34,427 nt of DNA from Candidatus Bathyarchaeota archaeon (GCA_030017755.1 JASEJA010000006.1:1-34427); one strand, 5' to 3'. Positions 7,892 to 16,992 are shown, counted from the first letter of the stretch. Notes: generated by a model from the sequence alone, not told the origin. Made by a program: numbers and translations.

Positions 7892-9643
7892 CTATTCTGG
7901 TGGGATGCTCATGTACAGTGTTCTCACGTCTATTCCACGTGTGGTGTTTCTGTAGTGGTAGTAGATGTACAGCAGTAATCCTATTATGATGCATAGGAAG
8001 AAGCCGATGGCGCTGTAAAGATCGCCCATGCTTCTTTGAGTGAAAATCCAAGGTGATTCTTTTACGAAAGTGTACAAGCAGTAGCCGGCTCCTAAGGTTG
8101 CTAGTAATCCTAATATTACTACTGTTCCTACCGAATGTTTAACTGCTGCTCTGTCGTGAATTTCTTTTCTTTCGAGTGGAAGCAACATGCATGACATGCA
8201 GAAGAGTGTAAGAAAGAAGGCATCAAATATGTCGGTTCCGACAACGCCTGCAAACGCGAAGTAGGTTCCTAGTTCAGCAACGTTTGACTCCGCTATACAT
8301 CCGAATACTCCAGCAACCGCTGTGATGATAATTGACCATACTGGTGCGTGCCATCTTTCGCTGACGTAGGCGAAGCTTTCGGGCAACATTCTGTCAAATG
8401 ACATGGCGAAGAAAGTTCTAGACGCAACCAACAAGAAAGGCGGAATGTCGTTTGCAAGCCAGAGCACACCAGCCACCGCTATTGCCAAGCAGAGCCATTC
8501 CCAACCCATACCTTTAGCGATGAAAGATGCGATTCCAGTGCTCCACGCAGGCTGGAAATTGATGCCCATATGCGTCCAATTGCCGCTACCGTATAGTGTA
8601 ACGTTGGAATCCACGCCTACGAATTCGTATGCTGCTGTCCAATTAACATCACCATAGCTCAGCCAAGAGTACGCTTGAAAGAAGTCCCATGTATGTACAT
8701 CTGCATCAACATATTGAGCGCTAGGAATGTTCATGGTTGAAAACGCTGAAGCAGAAGACGCCGCGAGGTAAACTAGCATTATTACTAATCCAGATATCAA
8801 AAGCACTGTCGGAAGCTTTTTGTTTGCCTCTTTGACTTCCCCAGCTACGAATGTAGTTGAATACCATCCCATATAAGCCCAGAATGCACCTCCCAGCGCC
8901 AATGAAAACGCATCATAGAAAGACGCTATGTTTTTTGGCATTCCACTCACTACAGCAAGGTTCACTAAGTACGCTGGTGTAACTGTAGGTCCAGTCGTCG
9001 TAGTCATAACGTTTTGTATGCCTGTTGCAAGAGGAGTTGGGTCCATTATGCCCGCGATCCACATGGCAAAGAATGAGATTGTAATTATAGTTGGAATCCA
9101 GAACATAGCCTCTAAAAGTCTGCCATAGAGCTTCGTCCCTAATAGAGCAAGTATTGCGAACACCCAGACAACAACTAGACCGCCTAAGAACAGCATAGTT
9201 ACATCAAAAGATATTACGTATCCTGCAATGTTAAAGAATATCATTATTGCTTCGAAACACGCGACTCCGATAAGTCCATATGAAAAGGCTTCCGCCAAGA
9301 ACATTAGCCATCCTGCCATGTATCCCAGTATCGGATGTGTTACCCTTGAGATTGTGACGTACCCGCCACCGGATCTTGGCATAGCAGCTGTCACGTAGCC
9401 GCTTGCATATCCCGTGATGAGTACAATTAAGCCGCAGACTAAGAAAGCCCAGAATATTGCTGGAAGATTTAAAGGAAGCATGTCTGTTGGAACTGGTCTC
9501 GGACCAGTGAATTGGAAGGCTCTTTTTTGCCAGCCTAAGCCGATGACGTGACTGAGGATTATGATGACGCCTAATGTGAAGCCTATCTCCCTCACAAGTC
9601 CAGTTGCTTCTCTTGCGAATATTCCTGGTTTACTTGACGGCAT
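7892..9643 (-). CDS. APC-superfamily amino acid/polyamine permease
   Basis: This 583-residue integral membrane protein has about 12-13 hydrophobic segments. The N-terminal helix contains EIGFTLGVIIILSHVIGLGW, and the third segment region has PRSGGGYVTISRV, the loop typical of amino acid-polyamine-organocation transporters. An insertion of about 60 residues with Asn-rich, Trp-rich sequence (DSNVTLYGSGNWTHMG) sits between TMs near residue 350 and is probably an extracellular loop. It should import or exchange an amino acid or amine. Substrate unknown. It is divergent from the metallophosphoesterase gene, with about 120 bases between them. Confidence 0.9.
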   Translation of the reverse strand: MPSSKPGIFAREATGLVREIGFTLGVIIILSHVIGLGWQKRAFQFTGPRPVPTDMLPLNLPAIFWAFLVCGLIVLITGYASGYVTAAMPRSGGGYVTISRVTHPILGYMAGWLMFLAEAFSYGLIGVACFEAIMIFFNIAGYVISFDVTMLFLGGLVVVWVFAILALLGTKLYGRLLEAMFWIPTIITISFFAMWIAGIMDPTPLATGIQNVMTTTTGPTVTPAYLVNLAVVSGMPKNIASFYDAFSLALGGAFWAYMGWYSTTFVAGEVKEANKKLPTVLLISGLVIMLVYLAASSASAFSTMNIPSAQYVDADVHTWDFFQAYSWLSYGDVNWTAAYEFVGVDSNVTLYGSGNWTHMGINFQPAWSTGIASFIAKGMGWEWLCLAIAVAGVLWLANDIPPFLLVASRTFFAMSFDRMLPESFAYVSERWHAPVWSIIITAVAGVFGCIAESNVAELGTYFAFAGVVGTDIFDAFFLTLFCMSCMLLPLERKEIHDRAAVKHSVGTVVILGLLATLGAGYCLYTFVKESPWIFTQRSMGDLYSAIGFFLCIIIGLLLYIYYHYRNTTRGIDVRTLYMSIPPE

Positions 9644-9766
9644 ATATTTTAGTCACCCAAACCTTCAATTTTAGCCCTTTCCCAATTTAAAACTTTCCAT
9701 AAACCTTAAACTTAAATATTCTTTTGACATGTTTTAGCCATAGAAATGATAAGGGAATGAGTGTAA

Positions 9767-10744
9767 GTGTCGTTTCTATTCAAAAAGAAAAAGGAAGAAC
9801 GTGTTACAAGAATACTGTTTGCCACAGACATGCATGGTTCAGAAGGCGTTTGGCGAAAGTTCCTGAACGCTTCCGCAATGCTGAAAGTTGATGTTGCCAT
9901 TTGTGGCGGAGACCTAACTGGAAAAATGATAGTGCCAGTTGTAGAGCGCAAAAACGGAAAATACACGTATTATCACCTTAAAAAAACCCACACTGTAGAC
10001 CAGAGTGAACTGGAAAAAGCAACGAAAGACATTAAGGGAATAGGGTATTACCCCTACATAACTAACGAAAGCGAATATGAAGAAATGACAAAAAATCCCA
10101 AGAAAGTGGATGAAGTCTTTCACAAAGTTATGCTTTCAACGATTAAAGATTGGCTTGACCTAATCCCACAGAAAGTCTCAAACGAAACCAGAGTGGTTGT
10201 CTGCCCAGGAAACGACGACAGATTCCCAGTAGACGAAGTAGTAAACAACCACAAACATGTCATCAACGGAGAAGGCAAAGTCATAGAAGTCGATGAAAAA
10301 CATGAAATGGTGAGCTGCGGCTGGGTGAACCCAAGCCCGTGGAAAACAGCCAGAGAAGAGGAAGAAGAAAAACTTGAAGAAAGACTGGAAAAGTATATTT
10401 CCCAACTGAAGAATGTGGAGTCAGCGATATTTAACTTCCATGCGCCGCCTTACCAAACAAAACTTGATGAGGCACCTCTTCTCGATAAGGACTTAAACCT
10501 AGTTATCAGAAGCGGAAGCGTAGTCATGGTTCCAGTAGGCTCAAAAGCCGTAAGGAAAATGATTGAAAAATATCAGCCTTTCCTCGGGCTTCACGGACAC
10601 ATACACGAGTCTTCGGGTTCCATGAAAATTGGGAAAACGTACTGTGTCAACCCGGGAAGCGAGTACGCTGAAGGAATTTTGAGGGCTTTCTTAATAGAGT
10701 TTAAGGGTAACGAAATCTCTAGGCTTCAAAGAATAGAAGGGTGA
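9767..10744 (+). CDS. Calcineurin-like metallophosphoesterase
   Basis: The 325-residue protein carries the ordered motifs of a two-metal phosphoesterase: ATDMHGS (D-x-H, about 20-26), CGGDLTG (G-D, about 46-52), CPGNDD (GN-D/H, about 143-148), NFHAPP (metal His, about 226) and GLHGHIHE (G-H-x-H, about 272-279). An acidic helical insert (AREEEEEKLEERLEKY) lies before the fourth motif. It starts at GTG. Its stop overlaps the next start (GTGA), so it is coupled to a nucleotidyltransferase-like protein. Possible substrates are nucleic acids or nucleotides, but nothing fixes this. Confidence 0.87.
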   Translation: MSFLFKKKKEERVTRILFATDMHGSEGVWRKFLNASAMLKVDVAICGGDLTGKMIVPVVERKNGKYTYYHLKKTHTVDQSELEKATKDIKGIGYYPYITNESEYEEMTKNPKKVDEVFHKVMLSTIKDWLDLIPQKVSNETRVVVCPGNDDRFPVDEVVNNHKHVINGEGKVIEVDEKHEMVSCGWVNPSPWKTAREEEEEKLEERLEKYISQLKNVESAIFNFHAPPYQTKLDEAPLLDKDLNLVIRSGSVVMVPVGSKAVRKMIEKYQPFLGLHGHIHESSGSMKIGKTYCVNPGSEYAEGILRAFLIEFKGNEISRLQRIEG

Positions 10745-11685
10745 GGCTTAGCAAGATGGCTTGGCTTCTAGATAAAGAAATTACGAGGGAATTGCCAAAA
10801 GAGTGGAATGGAATTGTCCCCACAGAAGTGTTCATTCAAGAATCTCAGAATATTGTTGAAAAGGCTAAAAACGCTGGAATAACCCTAAGGATTATTGGCG
10901 GACTTAGCATAGCCCTACATTGCCAAGAGCATAGGGATTTTGCTAAAAAACTGGGAAGGATAGGAACTGGCGTTGTTAAAGGACAAGAATACAGTGACAT
11001 AGACTATGTTTCCTACCGCGACCAAAGGGAAAAAATTAAGGAATTATTCGAAAAAATCGGTTATGCTAAACGAAGGGCAACTCTCTCTACAGCAGCGTCT
11101 GAACGGCAAATATACTATCACCCAAAAGGCTGGTTTTATGTGGATGTTTTCTTTGACAAATTATTAGTGGCAAACCATCCAATTGATTTTAAAGGAAGAC
11201 TTGAACTGGATTACCCCACCATAACAGTAACAGACATGTTGCTTGAAAAGGTACAGATGTGGGAAGCCTTCAGCGTGAAAGACCTAAAAGACTGCTTACT
11301 CTTGCTAAAGGCTCACGACGTCAAAGACAAAGGCGAGAAAGAAAGCATAGATGCTTCCTACATAGCCAAACTGTTATCTCAAGACTGGGGATTCTGGTAC
11401 ACAGCCACAACAAACCTTAAAAAACTCGAAAAATTCATCTCCGAAATAGACAAACTAGGCCCAGAAGCCGAAATCGACCCCAAACAAATCGAAAACAACG
11501 ACCGCGAAGAGATAAGCAGAAAAATAAAAACCCTCCTAGAAAGAATAGAAAAAGAACCAAAATCCTTGGGATGGAAGATGCGGGCAAAAATTGGGACAAA
11601 GAAAAGATGGTACAACCCTGTTGAGCGCCCAGAAACAGTGGGCGGTTTCGGAATATGGGAAGCCATCCTCAAAGAAAAAGGCTAA
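10741..11685 (+). CDS. Nucleotidyltransferase-like protein coupled to a phosphoesterase
   Basis: This 314-residue protein has LRIIGGLSIALHC (glycine pair, about 50-55), YSDIDYVSYRD (D-x-D, about 85), WFYVDVFFDKL (third Asp, about 136) and then DMLLEKVQMWEAFSVKDLKD, giving the GG / DxD / D / K..KD order of AbiEii-like nucleotidyltransferases. The C-terminal KRWYNPVERPETVGGFG is unusual and shared in part with the gene at 5873. The GTG start overlaps the phosphoesterase stop by four bases; ATG at 10756 is an alternative. The pairing suggests that one protein may add and the other remove a nucleotide group, but this is inference. Confidence 0.7.
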   Translation: MRLSKMAWLLDKEITRELPKEWNGIVPTEVFIQESQNIVEKAKNAGITLRIIGGLSIALHCQEHRDFAKKLGRIGTGVVKGQEYSDIDYVSYRDQREKIKELFEKIGYAKRRATLSTAASERQIYYHPKGWFYVDVFFDKLLVANHPIDFKGRLELDYPTITVTDMLLEKVQMWEAFSVKDLKDCLLLLKAHDVKDKGEKESIDASYIAKLLSQDWGFWYTATTNLKKLEKFISEIDKLGPEAEIDPKQIENNDREEISRKIKTLLERIEKEPKSLGWKMRAKIGTKKRWYNPVERPETVGGFGIWEAILKEKG

Positions 11686-11724
11686 AAGCGAAAAGTTAAT
11701 GAGCAAAGGCTTAACGTGTATTCT

Positions 11725-11850
11725 GGGGTTTGCCGGTCATAGGGCACGGGACCCACCTGATCCCGTTCCGAACTCAGAAGTTAAACCGTGCTCCGTTCCT
11801 GATTGTAGTGTGGTCTTCGGCCACGCGAACTCGGGAAAGCTGGCAGCCCC
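11725..11850 (+). rRNA. rrf: 5S ribosomal RNA
   Basis: The diagnostic loop B/C segment GATCCCGTTCCGAACTCAGA is present, followed by AAGTTAAACCGTGCTCC and a helix IV/V region with GTGTGGTCTTCGGCCACGCG. The ends pair as helix I (GGGG...TGCCGG with CTGGCA...CCCC). Boundaries are set from this helix and may be off by a few bases. No 16S or 23S gene is adjacent, so this 5S gene is unlinked, as in many TACK archaea. The ORF reported across it (11591-11869) is a shadow. Confidence 0.95.
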
Positions 11851-11888
11851 ACTTAGAGTTAGTGTTTAAATTTGGAGGAGAATTACCT

Positions 11889-11900
11889 AAAATTTATAAC
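11889..11900 (+). promoter_or_regulatory. TATA box for the DUF1512-like gene
   Basis: AAATTTATAAC lies about 40-50 bases before the coding start and just after the 5S gene. Confidence 0.45.
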
Positions 11901-11938
11901 TAAGCGTTTGATAGTTTTCGAAAGGTGAGTTGGTAATA

Positions 11939-13063
11939 GTGTTTGAATTAATGATGCTCTTGGGAATAGTGTTGTTGCAGATTGATTTATCACAGATTAT
12001 AAGCCTACTCTACATTCTTTTCTTCGTGCTTTTCATATTTTATGGGCAGAGAATTCAGTTGCAAGTTACGCTGAGAGAGGTGGAAAGCTCGCTTTATAAA
12101 CTGAAATATATAAAGGATGAAGGGAGAAGAATAGCCATAGAAACAATTAAAGAAATAGGCAAACCACAGACTGAACCAACCAATAGGGTTGACAGGTTTT
12201 TAGAGTACTTTACTATATCGCCACAAAGCCTTGACCCAGCCGGTGTTGTTTGGAAGCTTGAGCATATCCTTGATGTTAGGGATGCACGTTTTAAGGATGA
12301 AGTGAAACTTATGGCTCCAGCGGCGGATGAAACACAAGCAAACAATTTGGAAAACACTTTAGAAGCTGCTATGGCGTTAAACTACATTTACAAAGTGATT
12401 AGGCATTATTATCTGCTTGGAAAGAAAACGTTAAGCCTCTATGTGATAATGCAATTGCAAATGATATTACCATTAGTCATGCGGGAAGCAGAAGCCTACG
12501 CCAGCGCATTAAAAGCCTTCGCCTACGGTCAACCAATAGGCGACGGAGCAGGCGCCATGGTAGCAGCAAAACTCATGCATGGACACCAAACAAGAAAACT
12601 GCCCAAAGACTGTGTCGTTGCAACAGTGCCAATTGAAGGACGCACAGCCTATGTTATTAAAGCTGAGGGGCCCGGAGGAAATGTGGGCAAAATTGGAGAC
12701 GCTATTAAAACGGTAATAGATGAAAATGAAGGAAAAATTGCCACAATAATCATGGTTGACGCTGCCTTAAAACTTGAAGGCGAAGAAATAGGCGAAGTTG
12801 CTGAAGGTGTCGGAACAGCAATAGGTGGACCTGGAGTTGACCAATTCAAGATTGAAGAGTCAATTCTGAAATATCGCATTCCAATAAACGCTGTAATAAT
12901 GAAAGAGGACATTGGCGATGCGGTTTCGCCAATGCGTAAAGAGATTTTTGATGCGGTTGATAATGCCATTGAAAGGATAAAGCATGTTATTTTGGAAAGA
13001 ACTAAAGAAGGGGATAAAGTGATAATTGCTGGGGCGGGCAATACTATTGGTATTGGACAGTAG
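11939..13063 (+). CDS. DUF1512-like archaeal membrane protein
   Basis: The protein begins with two closely spaced hydrophobic segments (ELMMLLGIVLLQIDL and IISLLYILFFVLFIFYG). A long soluble region follows, containing AEGPGGNVGKIGDAIK (about 225), a strand-rich stretch IATIIMVDAALKLEGEE, and a Gly-rich C-terminal VIIAGAGNTIGIGQ. This matches my memory of archaeal DUF1512 proteins (about 370 aa), whose function is not established. The ORF track starts at TTG 11930, only two bases after GGTG (11924-11927); GTG at 11939 is better spaced. The next gene follows by 11 bases, so the two probably form an operon. Confidence 0.75.
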   Translation: MFELMMLLGIVLLQIDLSQIISLLYILFFVLFIFYGQRIQLQVTLREVESSLYKLKYIKDEGRRIAIETIKEIGKPQTEPTNRVDRFLEYFTISPQSLDPAGVVWKLEHILDVRDARFKDEVKLMAPAADETQANNLENTLEAAMALNYIYKVIRHYYLLGKKTLSLYVIMQLQMILPLVMREAEAYASALKAFAYGQPIGDGAGAMVAAKLMHGHQTRKLPKDCVVATVPIEGRTAYVIKAEGPGGNVGKIGDAIKTVIDENEGKIATIIMVDAALKLEGEEIGEVAEGVGTAIGGPGVDQFKIEESILKYRIPINAVIMKEDIGDAVSPMRKEIFDAVDNAIERIKHVILERTKEGDKVIIAGAGNTIGIGQ

Positions 13064-13074
13064 GAGAGATTGGG

Positions 13075-13488
13075 ATGGGTAAAGCTTCATCATCCACGGC
13101 AACAAAAATCTCTTCATTCGTGCTAATGATAATTTTTGTAACTTTAGCATTATCTTTAACAGTTCTAATAGTAGCCCTAAACGCCTTTTTTGCTGAACAA
13201 GAAGTTTTCGCTGGATATCTTTTATTGATAGGATTTTTAGGCGTAGCCTTTTCCACATACCTACTATTTCAAACGAGAAGGCGAATATTGAGTTTAAGGA
13301 TTGAAGTGCCACAGATAACAACCACAATTGAGTGTAGAAAGTGCGGCTTCAAAAGCGTCAGAGAGTTCCAGCGGGGCGATTACATTTTTAAGGAAGTCGA
13401 GCCGTGCCAAAAATGTAATGAGAAAATGTTGATAACAGCAATTTACAGAGAAGTTAGGGAAAAGGAAAGGGTACGCTTTCCGTTCTAG
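13075..13488 (+). CDS. Two-TM membrane protein with C-terminal zinc ribbon
   Basis: The 137-residue protein has two N-terminal TM helices (SFVLMIIFVTLALSLTVLIV and YLLLIGFLGVAFSTYLLF). A cytoplasmic-looking domain follows with CRKCGF (about 84) and CQKC (about 112), a four-cysteine zinc ribbon interrupted by about 25 residues. A basic/acidic tail ends KERVRFPF. It directly follows the DUF1512-like gene. Its partner and role are unknown. Its end overlaps the oppositely oriented methionine aminopeptidase gene by four bases. Confidence 0.75.
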   Translation: MGKASSSTATKISSFVLMIIFVTLALSLTVLIVALNAFFAEQEVFAGYLLLIGFLGVAFSTYLLFQTRRRILSLRIEVPQITTTIECRKCGFKSVREFQRGDYIFKEVEPCQKCNEKMLITAIYREVREKERVRFPF

Positions 13489-14390
13489 GTTAGGATGAGG
13501 CTTCCATCTTTAACTATCAAAACTGTGTGTTCAGCTTGCGCAACTGGTTTTCCGCTGGCTTCGACGAAGACTGGATAGCCCATTACGGATTTGGAAGCTA
13601 ACAGTTCTTTGAAGGCTTCATGATAATGCGCTTGCGGAACCACATTTTTTAACCAGCGCTCAGCAAAGGGCAATGTTCTGAAGTTTTCCTCGATATGTTT
13701 TAGAAGCTTTTTTGCGTGTTGGCTTTTCAGCGACCTTGATTTGAGAAAACGAAAAATTGTGACTTCTTCGCTGTCTCTTACTCGACCAATAGCGTTTGGA
13801 AGCGTTACAAAGGGTTCAATGGCGTAAACTTCGCCCAATTTAATTTTTGAAAATGATAGTTGGGAAACATTGGGAATTGATGTGCCAGCATGCACAAGAT
13901 ATCTGCCAACCTGATGTCCAGTTAGGTTTGTGATGGGTTTGAAACCGCGGCTTTTTATGGTTTTTTCTATGATGGCGCCTAATTTTGATGTGGAAATTTC
14001 TGGGCGGATGTTTTCTATGGCTGCTTTTAATGCTTGCTCCGCTGCTTCTACAAGGCTTTCGTATTCTGGGTTAAAACATAATGTGACGGCCGTGTCTGTT
14101 ACATAACCGTCTACGTGGACACCTATGTCCACTTTGACTAGGGAGTTTTTTGGAATTTTTGTCTTGTCATTTGGAGGCGAAGTGTAGTGGGCTGCGATTT
14201 CGTTTATTGAAACGTTGCATGGGAAGGCTGGTTTTCCGCCCTTTCTGCGTATGAGGTTTTCTGCTTTTTCGCAGATTTCAATTATTGGCGTGTCTTCATG
14301 CACAAAATTTTTTATTTCTTCCCTTGTTTCGCGGAGAATTTTCCCAGACAGCCTAAACTTTTTTAGGGCTTCTTCGTCGTAAACGCTCAT
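13485..14390 (-). CDS. map: Methionine aminopeptidase, type II-like
   Basis: This enzyme removes the initiator methionine from nascent proteins. The pita-bread fold metal ligands can be read in order: D in VDIGVHVDGYV and D in DTAVTL (about 91-103), H in TGHQVGRYLVHAG (about 159), E in YAIEPFV (about 193) and E in VAQAEHTVLIV (about 288). The substrate-pocket His is in IAAHYTSPP (about 68). An insertion of about 60 residues between the last two ligands is characteristic of type II. I use the ATG at 14390 (MSVYDEEAL, 301 residues), not the upstream start in the ORF track. It is divergent from the UPF0173-like gene. Confidence 0.93.
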   Translation of the reverse strand: MSVYDEEALKKFRLSGKILRETREEIKNFVHEDTPIIEICEKAENLIRRKGGKPAFPCNVSINEIAAHYTSPPNDKTKIPKNSLVKVDIGVHVDGYVTDTAVTLCFNPEYESLVEAAEQALKAAIENIRPEISTSKLGAIIEKTIKSRGFKPITNLTGHQVGRYLVHAGTSIPNVSQLSFSKIKLGEVYAIEPFVTLPNAIGRVRDSEEVTIFRFLKSRSLKSQHAKKLLKHIEENFRTLPFAERWLKNVVPQAHYHEAFKELLASKSVMGYPVFVEASGKPVAQAEHTVLIVKDGSLILT

Positions 14391-14462
14391 TAATTTCACA
14401 CTATTTTTATTAACGCTGTTAGCGTTATAGTTTAAAAGTTTAATGATAAGGAGTGATGGGGT

Positions 14463-15134
14463 TTGGTTAAGATAACATGGTTTGGACATGCAGCCTTCAA
14501 AATTGAAATTGCCAATAAAATTGTCTTGATTGACCCGTGGCTTGATGGAAACCCAACATCGTCAGTTAAAGCTTCGGAAATAAGCAAGGCAGACATAGTT
14601 TTTGTCACCCATGACCATGGAGATCATTTAGGCGAAGCATTCACCATCTGCAAAAAGACAAATGCAAATTTTGCGGCTGTGGTGGAACTTGCCAACCACG
14701 CGAAAGAAAATGGCGTAAAAAACGCTGTTGGATTAAATTTTGGCGGAAGCATAGAAATTGATGGAGTGAAGCTTTCCATTGTTCCAGCAGTTCACACGTG
14801 CTCCCGAGGAGCGCCAACAGGCGTAATAATCCAAGGAGAAGGCAAAACTGTTTACCATGCAGGTGACACAGCCTTTTTCGGAGACATGCAGTTTATAGGC
14901 AAGGTTTACAAGCCCGATTTGGCTTTAATTCCGATTGGAGGCTACTACACTATGGACGCCAAAGAAGCGGTGGAAGCCATTAAATTGCTTAAGCCAAAAG
15001 CGGTTATTCCAATGCATTACAAAACTTTTCCTGTTCTGGCACAGTCAGCAGATGAGTTTGTGAGAATCGCCAAAGAAAAAGTGCCAAAAGTGAAAGTTGT
15101 TGCGCTAAAGCCAGGCGAAAGCTACCAGTTTTAG
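14463..15134 (+). CDS. UPF0173-type metal-dependent hydrolase (MBL fold)
   Basis: The 223-residue protein opens with VKITWFGHAAFKIE, has the HDHGDH metal motif (about 50-55), then VPAVHTCSRG (about 107), YHAGDTAFFGDM (bridging Asp, about 128) and IPMHYKTFP (final His, about 190). This series and the length are typical of the UPF0173/YtkL-like branch of metallo-beta-lactamase-fold hydrolases. Metal-dependent hydrolysis is safe to infer; the substrate is not. It starts at TTG and overlaps the convergent flavin reductase gene by four bases. Confidence 0.92.
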   Translation: MVKITWFGHAAFKIEIANKIVLIDPWLDGNPTSSVKASEISKADIVFVTHDHGDHLGEAFTICKKTNANFAAVVELANHAKENGVKNAVGLNFGGSIEIDGVKLSIVPAVHTCSRGAPTGVIIQGEGKTVYHAGDTAFFGDMQFIGKVYKPDLALIPIGGYYTMDAKEAVEAIKLLKPKAVIPMHYKTFPVLAQSADEFVRIAKEKVPKVKVVALKPGESYQF

Positions 15135-15694
15135 AGTTTGGGCTTGAAAACTTTTGGTTCCAAAGTTGCGAATTCATCTCCGCCTATGTGAAAAATCATC
15201 CTTGCTTTTTCTAAATTGTATAATTCTGTGAAGGCTTCTTTTTCAACGTAGGCTTCAACTATTTCACCAATAAAAATTGTGTGGTCTCCTATGGTAAATT
15301 GGCTGTGAAGTCGGCATTCTAAATGGGCTACGCATTCTTTTATTATTGGAGGCTTCACCTTTTTTGCTGGTGCGGGCGTTAAACCAGCTTCCTTAAATTT
15401 GTCAAGGTCTCTGCCGCTTCTTCTGCCACAAAACAAAGTTTCCCTCAATATTTCCATTGTTGGAATGTTCACAACAAACTCTTTTGTCTCTTCAATAAGC
15501 GCATGCGAATATCTTCGTGGAGCAATGCTTATGGCAACAAGGGGCGGGTTTATGGACGTTGGCATTGCCCAAGCCAAAGTTATTATGTTCGGTTTTCCAG
15601 CCTTGCCAATGCAAGAGACAAGCACTGTGTGCATGGGATGAAGAAGTCTTGAAGCAGAGGAAAGGTCTACGTTAACTTTTTCTTTTTCAGACAT
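15131..15694 (-). CDS. Flavin reductase-like FMN-binding protein (flavoredoxin family)
   Basis: The 187-residue protein shows a flavin reductase-like split-barrel pattern: HTVLVSCIGKAGKPNIITLAWAMPTSINPPLVAISI, then RYSHALIEETKEFVVNIP and CGRRSGRDLDKF. The C-terminal part has HLECRLHSQFTIGDHTIFIGEI, the usual flavin-site region. It would use FMN for reduction or electron transfer, or act in flavin transfer. It follows trpS by about 14 bases on the same strand and is probably in the same transcript, though no pathway link is apparent. Confidence 0.9.
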   Translation of the reverse strand: MSEKEKVNVDLSSASRLLHPMHTVLVSCIGKAGKPNIITLAWAMPTSINPPLVAISIAPRRYSHALIEETKEFVVNIPTMEILRETLFCGRRSGRDLDKFKEAGLTPAPAKKVKPPIIKECVAHLECRLHSQFTIGDHTIFIGEIVEAYVEKEAFTELYNLEKARMIFHIGGDEFATLEPKVFKPKL

Positions 15695-15708
15695 TCAAAA
15701 TCCTCGCT

Positions 15709-16839
15709 TTAACGTTTAATGTGAAATTTTTCTATAATATTTTTTGCCTTTTCCCTTTTCTTTCTATGCTCAATTAAGAATTTGTTAACCCCTTCCGTCA
15801 ATTCTGTTTTGCATTCGCCACACAAAATTTCGCCTTTCTTGCACTTCATCCTTCTTTCAGCCAGTTTTTTGTCATCTTTCTCAAAAAGAAAAGTGAAGTA
15901 TTGGAAAACTGTGCAAACTTCTGGATCGCCGCCGAGCTTTCTCTGCTCTTCCACCGTTGCCTTGCCGCCCGTGAAGGCATTCCAAATCTTCCTTTTCACA
16001 ACATCTGGTGGGTCTATGACGAAAATTGATGTTTCAAGCTCTGAAGCACTCATCTTTCCGCCGACGCCTAACCCAGGCAAGAAGCGGCAGTGGATTTGGG
16101 CTGGCTTGTAATAACCTAGTTTTTGGGCTACGTCGCGGGTTACTCGCCAATAGGGGTCTTGATCTATGGCTGCTGGAATTAATGCTGGAACATTTTCGCC
16201 AGTTAGTTTTGCGTGTATGAAGCATGGAACCGCTTGGATAGCTGGCCAGAAAATCCAACCAATGTTTGTGCTTTCTTGGAATCCGAAAGTAGCCCTTGCT
16301 GTCGAGTATGTTATTCGTTTCGCAACCTCTAAGGCAATGTCATAAAGCAAGTCAATATCATTAACATCAAAAATTATAAAGGTGTTTTCCGGCTTTAAAC
16401 CCAAAGCGATTAAATCTAAAGCATTTTCATAACCAAAATTTTTAGCTTCGTCAAGCTTTAGCTCATCCTTTACCAAGAATTTTTCGTCATCCGTCATTTG
16501 AAAATAAAGTCTAGTTTTAAACTTGTCCTGCAAATGCTTCGTGAAAATCCAAGGGATGAGATGCCCAATATGAACGGGACCAGAAGGACCTCTGCCCGTA
16601 TATAAGACGAATTTTGTTCCCTTCTCATACAAGTCTAAAACTACATCTAAATCTCGATGGGAAAAGAAAAGACCGCGTCGCAGTTGTAGGTGAAGTTCGC
16701 CTGTATGTTTTCGTATTCTTTGGAGTAGTTCTTCGGTTAAGGGTTGCGTCCCAAAGTCCCTTATTAAACGTTCATAATCTACTTTGCCCCTAACTTCCCA
16801 AGGAGTAACAACCATTTCATTTTTATTTTTTTCAGCCAA
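15709..16839 (-). CDS. trpS: Tryptophanyl-tRNA synthetase
   Basis: This class I synthetase charges tRNA-Trp. It has the archaeal/eukaryotic N-terminal VTPWEV (about 11-16), the HIGH-type site PSGPVHIGHL (about 85-94), GFQESTNIGWIFWPAIQAVPC in the tryptophan-binding region, and KMSAS at 262-266. A C-terminal Cys cluster (CKKGEILCGEC) is common in archaeal TrpRS. It is 376 residues, full length. ATG start; a TATA box lies just upstream. The window's intron-containing tRNA is best read as tRNA-Trp but sits about 10 kb away. Confidence 0.95.
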   Translation of the reverse strand: MAEKNKNEMVVTPWEVRGKVDYERLIRDFGTQPLTEELLQRIRKHTGELHLQLRRGLFFSHRDLDVVLDLYEKGTKFVLYTGRGPSGPVHIGHLIPWIFTKHLQDKFKTRLYFQMTDDEKFLVKDELKLDEAKNFGYENALDLIALGLKPENTFIIFDVNDIDLLYDIALEVAKRITYSTARATFGFQESTNIGWIFWPAIQAVPCFIHAKLTGENVPALIPAAIDQDPYWRVTRDVAQKLGYYKPAQIHCRFLPGLGVGGKMSASELETSIFVIDPPDVVKRKIWNAFTGGKATVEEQRKLGGDPEVCTVFQYFTFLFEKDDKKLAERRMKCKKGEILCGECKTELTEGVNKFLIEHRKKREKAKNIIEKFHIKR

Positions 16840-16865
16840 TTGGATGCCGCCTGTATGCTTAGCTC

Positions 16866-16875
16866 TTTATAAAAT
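16866..16875 (-). promoter_or_regulatory. TATA box for trpS
   Basis: On the minus strand TTTTATAAAG lies about 27-36 bases before the trpS ATG, implying a nearly leaderless transcript. Confidence 0.55.
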
Positions 16876-16973
16876 TCATGAAAAACGTATAAAGTTTTGC
16901 GCGGTTCCGCATATGAAATTCTGTTGGGGAATAAGCTATAAATATGATTTCTCCATTTGGTTATTATGCTGTT

Positions 16974-16992
16974 GGTGAAGGGATGCTTCGCC
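16974..16992 (+). other. Short hairpin in the trpS-pheS intergenic region
   Basis: GGTGAAG and CTTCGCC can pair (one G-U) around a 5-base loop. The roughly 275-base divergent gap also holds several A/T-rich TATA candidates, for example near 16995-17004 and the palindromic AGTTTTATTAAAACT near 17046-17060 in front of pheS. No gene is visible in the gap. The hairpin may be coincidental. Confidence 0.35.

Noticed and set aside
11591-11869. ORF of 92 aa on the plus strand
   Set aside because: It runs out of the nucleotidyltransferase gene into the 5S rRNA; it is a shadow.
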